A DNA stretch of 25,727 nucleotides, from positions 1-25,727 of the forward strand of contig CAAGLS010000102.1 in NCBI GenBank assembly GCA_900770845.1, written 5' to 3'. Both the position numbers and the translations under genes were made by a program. The stretch is from an uncultured Prevotella sp. Lineage in GTDB: Bacteria > Bacteroidota > Bacteroidia > Bacteroidales > Bacteroidaceae. A model generated the notes under the pieces. That model had not been told where the DNA came from. It saw only the letters and a program-made list of their open reading frames with translations, and did no database searches. Below, piece after piece: positions 22,533 through 25,727 of the stretch (positions are counted from its first letter, which is position 1; each line of letters opens with the position of its first letter).

Positions 22533-22809
22533 AGGAGGTGCGGCGTCTCGCCGCACATTCTTGTACGGCGGGTGGCGAGAGGCTCATCAGCGCATTGGCG
22601 TCTCGCCGCACATTCTTGCACGGCGGATGACGATAGGCTCATCAGCGCATTGGCGTCTCGCCGCACATTCTTGCACGGCGGGTGGCGAGAGGCTCATCAG
22701 CGCATTGGTATCCTCGCCGCACATTCTTGCACGGCGGGTGGCGAGAGGCTCATCAGCGCATTGGCATCCTCGCCGCACATTCTTGCACGGCGGGGACGCC
22801 GTGCCTCCT
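22533..22809 (-). repeat. AGGAGG/CCTCCT hairpin element, copy C, with five 55-56 bp units
   Basis: This is the largest copy, 277 bp, read on the minus strand. The shared core CATTCTTG (plus strand) starts at 22556, 22611, 22666, 22722 and 22778, giving periods of 55, 55, 56 and 56. Between cores each unit carries the same GGCTCATCAGCGCATTGG segment. The first hairpin on the minus strand pairs GCACGGCG (22797-22804) with CGCCGTGC (22785-22792) perfectly. The element starts about 7 bp below the predicted transcription start and ends 38 bp above the flippase ATG. Confidence 0.8.
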
Positions 22810-22821
22810 ACTTGTCAGCCG

Positions 22822-22829
22822 CAAAATTA
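22822..22829 (-). promoter_or_regulatory. -7 box of the flippase gene
   Basis: The minus strand reads TAATTTTG, followed by CGGCTGACAAGTAGGAGG. The next bases agree with those after the trhP-like promoter (CAGCGACAAGTAGGAGG). A TTTG at 22842-22845 is only 12 bp away, too close for a standard -33. Confidence 0.6.
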
Positions 22830-22952
22830 CAAATAAAAAACCAAACCCTTGGCATTCCCTCAGTTTTTTTGTGGCCATCTGCCGCATAGGATTCCATAGC
22901 TCTCCAACTCCTTGCCTCACTATGCACTCAAAGGATGACTGACGCAAAAAGC

Positions 22953-24368
22953 TCACAAGGCAATTTTCCACTGCCTGAGTCCTACCTTTATTATATATAC
23001 GCCATGGGGCAGACTCACTTGGACTGCACCTTTGACGGCGGAGCCATCCTTCACCTTTCTCCCGCTGACGGCATACACGGCATATCTGCCAGTGGCGTTT
23101 GTGCCATTGCTGATGGTCAACGTGCCGTAACGGCCAAAGACGCTGATGCCGCCCGTCTCCAACCCACCAACCGATGCGGGGAAATCATCGGTCTCAATGA
23201 AATCGAAGAAATAGTTCCAGCCAATGGCATCATGGTAGAGGTCGGAGGAACCTGTCGGCACGTAGACGGGAATGTCGAAACGCGTCCCGCCTCCAAAACT
23301 ATTGCCACTGTCAAAACCCTCGCATCGCGGTGGGGTGGGAGATTTTGAGCTGATGGCCTTTAGGCTTGTCATGTCCATGAAAGTTGAGTGGCCGATATAT
23401 TCCACACTTGCCGGAATGGCCAAACTGTCTATGCCGGAGCAGTTTCTAAAGGCGGTGTCGCCTATTCGCCTCAACCCTTCTGGGAAAACAGGGTTCTTAA
23501 GCTGTGTACAGTTGACGAAAGCATTGGCCTCTATCTCCTCTATCGTAGAGGGAAAGTCCACAATTTCCAAGCTACCGCTGGAACAAGCTATTGACTGTGG
23601 CACTCTCGTTGTACCCTCCGAGAAGGTCAGCCGTTTCATCCTTACCCCAGAAAAGGCATCGAATCCATAACGGTGGCAGGAAGAGGGCAGCGTCAAATGC
23701 TCTATACGGTTGCCAGCAAAGGCTCCCATGCCAACGCTATCGAGTCCCTCGGGCAGATTCACTTTCGTAATCCAGGCGTTATAGAAAGCCACCTGGTCGA
23801 TAGTCTTGATGGTGGAGGGCAGCACCACTTCCCTCAAACTGTGGCAATCTGTGAAGCAGTTTCCCGGTATCATCTCCACCCCCTCCGGGATCACGAGTGG
23901 TGACACTGCGAGATTCTGGCATTGATAGAAAGAATAGATTCCGAACGTCTTTAGCGACTTGGGTATATTGATCCGTTCAAGCATCGACCAGGCAAAGGCG
24001 TCGCGGCCAATCTCCGTGATGTCGTCGGGCAGCACGACCTCCCTCAAAGGCAGTGGAATCCAGTATTCGGGCTGTTGCTGTTCGTAGGGGTTATAGAATG
24101 CGTAGGGCGGAATGCGGTGATCCTTGACCTTGGCCATGCTCAGATTGATGTATATCAGCTTGCCATGGAAACAGGCACTCCAAAGCGTGCGGATGTCTGT
24201 AGAGTCTATCGGGCCCTCCACCCAGATGGAGTCCATCTCATTGATGCGGTTGCCAATTGCTTCTTGGAGCATTCCCTCACGCTCCACCTTCACCAGCCTG
24301 TCATCATTGGCGGCAGAGACGACGCAGAAGCAAAAGGTCAATACTAAAAGTAAAGCTATCTTTCTCAT
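22953..24368 (-). CDS. BspA-like leucine-rich repeat surface protein
   Basis: This 471-residue protein has a signal peptide (MRKIALLLVLTFCFCVVSAA), then about ten LRR_5/BspA-type repeats (about 110-365) with the pattern LxxVxLPxxIxxIGxxAFxxC, for example LREVVLPDDITEIGRDAFAW and LRRIGDTAFRNCSGIDSLAI. The C-terminal 70 residues (RYAVYAVSGRKVKDG, then LPHGVYIIKVG) resemble the type IX secretion sorting domain of this phylum, so display on the outer surface is likely. BspA-like proteins of oral Bacteroidota bind host matrix proteins; that role is by analogy. The frame runs upstream to 24413, but the signal peptide fixes the start at 24368. No consensus promoter is visible; it starts 56 bp after the broken C13-like gene. 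Confidence 0.88.
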   Translation of the reverse strand: MRKIALLLVLTFCFCVVSAANDDRLVKVEREGMLQEAIGNRINEMDSIWVEGPIDSTDIRTLWSACFHGKLIYINLSMAKVKDHRIPPYAFYNPYEQQQPEYWIPLPLREVVLPDDITEIGRDAFAWSMLERINIPKSLKTFGIYSFYQCQNLAVSPLVIPEGVEMIPGNCFTDCHSLREVVLPSTIKTIDQVAFYNAWITKVNLPEGLDSVGMGAFAGNRIEHLTLPSSCHRYGFDAFSGVRMKRLTFSEGTTRVPQSIACSSGSLEIVDFPSTIEEIEANAFVNCTQLKNPVFPEGLRRIGDTAFRNCSGIDSLAIPASVEYIGHSTFMDMTSLKAISSKSPTPPRCEGFDSGNSFGGGTRFDIPVYVPTGSSDLYHDAIGWNYFFDFIETDDFPASVGGLETGGISVFGRYGTLTISNGTNATGRYAVYAVSGRKVKDGSAVKGAVQVSLPHGVYIIKVGLRQWKIAL

Positions 24369-24424
24369 AATGGTAAGGATTTGCCGTGGCGGAGCCAGCC
24401 CGCACTTGGACATGGTTTGAAAAT

Positions 24425-25256
24425 TTATTTTTTTATGAGTGATTCATTATCCCAAAGGCAAATGTATGATTTTGAATTACCATCCAAGCTTCCGCCATGA
24501 TCAATCACGAAAAATAGTAGATGATCGTCTTCTTGAAGTTGGTTTCCCAGTTCATTAATGACGGATTGGATATTGCTTCTTGTTGCAGAATATCCAATGT
24601 CGACAATACCGTCCCCATCTAAATCAAGAGGGGAAGATTGATACTGCCCACTCATAGTTCTCATATCATCCGCAGGATCAGTTCCATCAGACATTATAAC
24701 TTTTATGTTTGATTTTGGAACGCCATACTTTCGTGTTAATACCTGATAAACGAAAGAGCAATCATTCCAATAACGTTCATGATTACAATTCTTGTTTACC
24801 CCTCCGCTTAAAATTACTGCATAAGTATGTTGGGCTACCATCTTTTCATCATTGGTCAAAGAAGCTTTATTTACATAAGGTTTCTCTCCACAACTGTTTC
24901 CTCCTCTGTCTATTACTGACAAACTTTCCAAATCTGCATCAGGTGGTAATTTTAAACTTATCTTGATAGGATGGATAGTCGAACCTTTAGAAGAGATATT
25001 CTTGGGAATATACAGCATGAAGCATGGATGCTCCCACCCTTTCAAGGGATCTGTATCCACAAATATCTGCCAGTCGTTTGGATTAGAACTTTTGACAAGA
25101 TAATAATCAAAATCCTTCTCAACAAATTGCGACTTAGCAATTGCTAAAGCCTCCTGTTTAGTCACATCCCTCATGTTCTGGCTCTGTGCATAGGAAGAGT
25201 CAGGGAGCAATGTACAAAAAAAACAGACATAAAGAAAAAATAATAATGTACCTCAT
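24425..25256 (-). pseudogene. Broken C13 (legumain-like) peptidase gene with frameshift in a T8 tract and lost 3' end
   Basis: The main frame encodes HTYAVILSGGVNKNCNHERYW, VYQVLTRKYGVPKSNIKVIMSDGTDP, SSPLDLDGDG and LLFFVIDHGG, the signature of Bacteroidota C13-like peptidases, with the catalytic His in DHGG. Two faults are seen. First, the signal peptide (ATG at 25256, MRYIIIFSLCLFF) is in another frame: with the A8 run at 25216-25223 read as seven bases it would join as ...LCLFFCTLLPDSSYAQ and continue without a break. Second, the frame ends at CLWDNESLIKK, before the place where the catalytic Cys (usually a CxSG motif) should come. The gene has a good promoter (25307-25338) and AT-rich codons unlike the neighbours. 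Homopolymer slippage or a sequencing error could explain the first fault, not the second. Confidence 0.75.
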
Positions 25257-25306
25257 AAGTAAAAGTTATATAGATCGTGAACAAAACAAAACATATATCT
25301 CGCTTG

Positions 25307-25338
25307 CAAATATAAGAAAAAAAAATGAAACGAACAAA
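25307..25338 (-). promoter_or_regulatory. Promoter of the C13-like gene
   Basis: The minus strand shows TTTG (25335-25338), a 20 bp spacer and TATATTTG (25307-25314), a full consensus. The predicted leader to the ATG at 25256 is about 45 nt. Confidence 0.8.
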
Positions 25339-25727
25339 GATTTAGGTGACTTTTTTTAGAAAAAAAATGAATACCCAACTTTTCATCATGCAGCAGCCTC
25401 AGAGAGCGTGGCCATCGTGCGGTGTCTCTGTCAAAGAATGCAGAACACAGACCCTATATTTAATGGGAGATTAGTATTTATCCGGAAATAGTCGAGGATG
25501 TCGGCTCAACCGATATTTTCTGTGGGGCGGATATGTTGTTTCATTTCGTATTGTCCTTACTTCACCAATGCGTAAATGGCAATGGAAAATGGTCATGGAG
25601 CGTAAGCCCGGAAATGACCATTTTCTTTCCCCTTTACATATAAACTTACCATGAATCCACGGAAAATATCCACTGAATCAGAAAAACAATGGCTGAGTGT
25701 ATGACTGAGGGCTAATGAGAGGGAAGC
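25339..25727. other. AT-rich intergenic region at the right edge
   Basis: No reading frame with recognisable protein character is present on either strand. The only clear structure is the hairpin at 25585-25625. The region is AT-rich like the C13-like gene and unlike the GC-rich genes to the left. Confidence 0.5.
25585..25635. terminator. 12 bp hairpin, possible terminator
   Basis: GAAAATGGTCAT (25585-25596) and ATGACCATTTTC (25614-25625) form a perfect stem with a 17 nt loop, followed by TTTCCCCTTT on the plus strand. No gene in the window ends here, so it may end a transcript entering from the right or belong to an unseen small RNA. Confidence 0.4.

Noticed and set aside
20907..22556. A 549-codon minus-strand frame overlapping the flippase gene
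   Set aside because: Its protein is Arg/Pro/His-rich without membrane segments or motifs, whereas the other frame is a clear MOP-family flippase.
22533..22809. CRISPR-like array with 55-56 bp spacing
   Set aside because: The segments between the repeated cores are themselves the same sequence, so there are no unique spacers, and no cas gene is near. It is a tandem repeat.
22522..22942. Plus-strand frames of 86-105 codons containing the repeating phrase RGSSAHW
   Set aside because: They only translate the 55-56 bp repeat units and have no promoter or family likeness.
24369..24413. Longer start for the LRR protein (MSKCGLAPPRQ...)
   Set aside because: It would put 15 polar residues before a good signal peptide; the ATG at 24368 starts MRKIALLLV directly.
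1..25727. tRNA or rRNA genes
   Set aside because: No cloverleaf pattern with a T-arm GGTTCGAATCC-type sequence or CCA end, and no rRNA-like sequence, was found in the intergenic regions by eye.

Overview
The window is a chromosomal segment from a member of the Bacteroidota, most likely a GC-rich Prevotella-like species. The support is direct: many genes are preceded by the Bacteroidota promoter pattern (TAnnTTTG at -7, often TTTG about 20 bp upstream), Shine-Dalgarno sites are scarce, and the gene content is typical (DPP5-like S9 peptidase, DUF4294, MINPP-like phosphatase, BspA-type LRR protein, C13-like peptidase remnant). The genus is an inference.

Layout. 1-531: a remnant of a Bacteroidota AAA ATPase and repeat fragments. 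532-5001: cell-envelope block: a GT4 glycosyltransferase (-) and a WaaP/InaA-like kinase (+) from an overlapping divergent promoter, a 640 bp repeat-rich gap, then a membrane sulfatase-fold phosphoethanolamine-type transferase (-). 5002-5487: no protein gene, but a promoter, a strongly C-depleted stretch and an intrinsic terminator that together look like an undescribed ~235 nt small RNA on the minus strand. 5488-10842 (-): DUF4294 protein, RNase R and a secreted DPP5-like peptidase. 11192-17455 (+): secreted histidine phosphatase, then RNA-modification genes: mnmA, a TrhP-like U32 protein, sufE, a secreted two-domain aspartic protease and a SpoU methyltransferase; the last four form a tight operon. 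17456-20806 (+): an accessory-looking block with a nonsense-interrupted gene, a zinc ribbon protein, a UDG-fold-like protein, a DIP1984 protein and a WYL regulator. 20807-25727 (-): a polysaccharide flippase, a BspA-like LRR surface protein, and a broken C13-like peptidase gene.

The most unusual content is non-coding. A family of modular hairpin repeats bounded by AGGAGG and CCTCCT occurs three times (13724-13854, 19719-19803, 22533-22809). Every copy ends 30-38 bp before a start codon and is oriented with the downstream gene. Two copies begin a few bases after a predicted transcription start, so they would fill the 5' UTR. The first hairpin shows a compensatory base-pair change between copies. 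The second strong candidate is the C-depleted RNA at 5121-5356. Other repeats include a 101 bp tandem array, a 22 bp four-unit array and an inverted-repeat element placed directly behind stop codons.

Functionally, mnmA, the TrhP-like gene and sufE converge on wobble-uridine modification and the sulfur/Fe-S supply it needs. The GT4, kinase, PEtN-type transferase and flippase suggest surface glycan or lipid A assembly. The peptidase, phosphatase, aspartic protease and LRR protein are exported. All assignments come from reading sequence by eye; no database search or folding program was run.
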